Shown one piece after another: positions 4,455 to 5,283 of a DNA stretch of 5,283 bases (positions within the stretch are counted from its first letter, which is position 1; every line of letters begins with the position of its first letter). A model generated the notes under the pieces. It worked only from the letters and a program-made list of their open reading frames with translations, was not told the origin of the DNA and made no database searches. The translations under genes were made by a program, and so were the position numbers. The DNA comes from Bacteroidales bacterium (GTDB lineage Bacteria; Bacteroidota; Bacteroidia; Bacteroidales; Muribaculaceae), in assembly GCA_019416425.1 (NCBI GenBank), contig DXXK01000017.1, forward strand, positions 1 through 5,283. Reading direction: 5' to 3'.

Positions 4455-5283
4455 TTAAAGAATAAGTTTCAAATCGCGGGTTGCCTCGACGAACCTGTCC
4501 ATGTCCTCGAACAGTCGCTTCGGAGTTACACGGGCATATATCTGGGTGGTCTTTATGTTGGAGTGTCCCAGCATTTTGCTGATGGTCTCGATCGGCACTC
4601 CCTCCTCGAGCGTGACCAATGAGGCGAAAGAATGCCTTCCCATGTGGTAGACAAGGTCCTGTCTCAGCCCCGCCATCAGGCGCAGGGATTTCATGTTGGC
4701 CCTGAGCGTATGGTAGTCCTGCGGCGGGAAGAGGGTGATGCGGGTATCGTCACGATACTTCCCGATCAACGCGAGTGCTTCCGGCAGCAACTTGACGCGT
4801 CCGAGGTAGTCGGTCTTCTTCCGCCGGTATTTCAGCCAGAGGCTGCCCTCGTCATCCTGGAAGAGGTTCTCCCGGGTGATGCTTACCGCATCGGCATAGG
4901 CGGTGCCGGTGTAACAGGCGAAGAGGAAGAGGTCCCGGGTGATGACATGTGACCTGCGTTTTTCCGGTATCTCCAGATCGCGTAGCTTCTCGAAATTCTC
5001 CCGGCTGAGTGCTTTCGGTGTTGTCTCCTTCTGCTTGGGCAGCTTGAAGTGGCAGAAATGGTATTTCTCCGAGTGCCCCTCCTTGTAGGCGATGCGGCAG
5101 ATCTTTTTCAGGATGGACAGGTAATGGCGCACCGTCTCCATTGCCAGTTTCTTCTTTTCCAGGCAGAAATCCTGATAGTCACGGATGAACTGCTCGTTGA
5201 GCTGTCCGAAGGCGAGGTCCGAGACCTTGAATTCCGTTTTGATGAATTCGGCAAGGGTGCGCCGGGTGTACACGTAGGTCGAC
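4455..5283 (-). CDS. Tyrosine recombinase/integrase, Bacteroidetes type, 5'-truncated by the window edge
   Basis: The frame is open to the right edge, so the N-terminus (arm-binding domain and part of the core-binding domain, probably 100-140 residues) lies outside. The GTG at 5273 should not be taken as the start. Numbering from that GTG, the SAM-like core-binding domain covers about 1-80 (FGQLNEQFIRDYQDF, AMETVRHYLSILKK). The catalytic domain follows: TGTAYADA at 122-129, the beta-hairpin Lys in YRRKKTD (149-155), HMGRH at 210-214, LGHSN at 236-240, and the nucleophile Tyr246 in TTQIYARV. The first catalytic position, usually Arg, is Ala125. Bacteroidetes integrases such as IntDOT also lack this Arg, so it does not imply inactivity. 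The gene is visibly richer in GC than the lipoprotein cluster. It likely mobilises an integrative element that may include this cluster. Confidence 0.9.
   Translation of the reverse strand, partial: STYVYTRRTLAEFIKTEFKVSDLAFGQLNEQFIRDYQDFCLEKKKLAMETVRHYLSILKKICRIAYKEGHSEKYHFCHFKLPKQKETTPKALSRENFEKLRDLEIPEKRRSHVITRDLFLFACYTGTAYADAVSITRENLFQDDEGSLWLKYRRKKTDYLGRVKLLPEALALIGKYRDDTRITLFPPQDYHTLRANMKSLRLMAGLRQDLVYHMGRHSFASLVTLEEGVPIETISKMLGHSNIKTTQIYARVTPKRLFEDMDRFVEATRDLKLIL

Noticed and set aside
4632..4952. Forward 106-codon frame opposite the recombinase
   Set aside because: It is antisense to conserved catalytic motifs of the recombinase; such frames are common in GC-rich genes.
1..5283. CRISPR array, riboswitch or rRNA
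   Set aside because: No regularly spaced repeats with unique spacers and no conserved rRNA or riboswitch core were seen on either strand.

Overview
The window looks like accessory DNA from a member of the Bacteroidales (Bacteroides/Parabacteroides-like). Evidence: a TTTG / TAnnTTTG promoter pair, Bacteroidetes-style lipoprotein signals (one with Q-K-D straight after the lipidated cysteine, as in the Bacteroidetes surface-export signal), a tyrosine recombinase of the Bacteroidetes type with a non-Arg first catalytic position, and very weak ribosome-binding sites. The genus cannot be fixed from sequence alone.

Layout. Positions 1-60 carry short TGTACCAC-type repeats. Positions 54-91 are a long intrinsic terminator, directly downstream (minus strand) of a tRNA-Pro(GGG)-like 3' half at 98-139. 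Its 5' half (140-166) is degenerate, so it resembles a tRNA cut by integration or a tRNA pseudogene. Positions 234-447 hold a complete-looking plus-strand mini transcription unit: promoter, 42-codon reading frame with ATA where ATG would be expected, terminator. Positions 576-3346 are a minus-strand cluster read right to left: a 523-aa surface-lipoprotein zinc metalloprotease candidate (HELAH motif), a 148-aa lipoprotein overlapping its 3' end, a 64-aa unidentified ORF, and a 146-aa lipoprotein paralogous to the first. The cluster ends in a degenerate second copy of the metalloprotease/lipoprotein junction and a hairpin terminator. Positions 3486-4447 are an IS982-like insertion sequence on the plus strand. 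Positions 4455-5283 are the C-terminal two thirds of a tyrosine recombinase on the minus strand, running off the right edge.

Interpretation (inference). A large secreted enzyme followed by overlapping small lipoproteins, a fragment ORF with its own lipoprotein, and a decayed copy of the enzyme tail recall the tail-cassette architecture of polymorphic toxin/immunity loci. Here the candidate effector would be a surface-anchored metallopeptidase and the small lipoproteins candidate immunity or inhibitor partners. The recombinase at one end and the broken tRNA-Pro at the other suggest the cluster may sit in a compact integrative element of roughly 5-6 kb, with a reconstituted tRNA-Pro expected just beyond the right edge. 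Neither idea is proven by the sequence alone.
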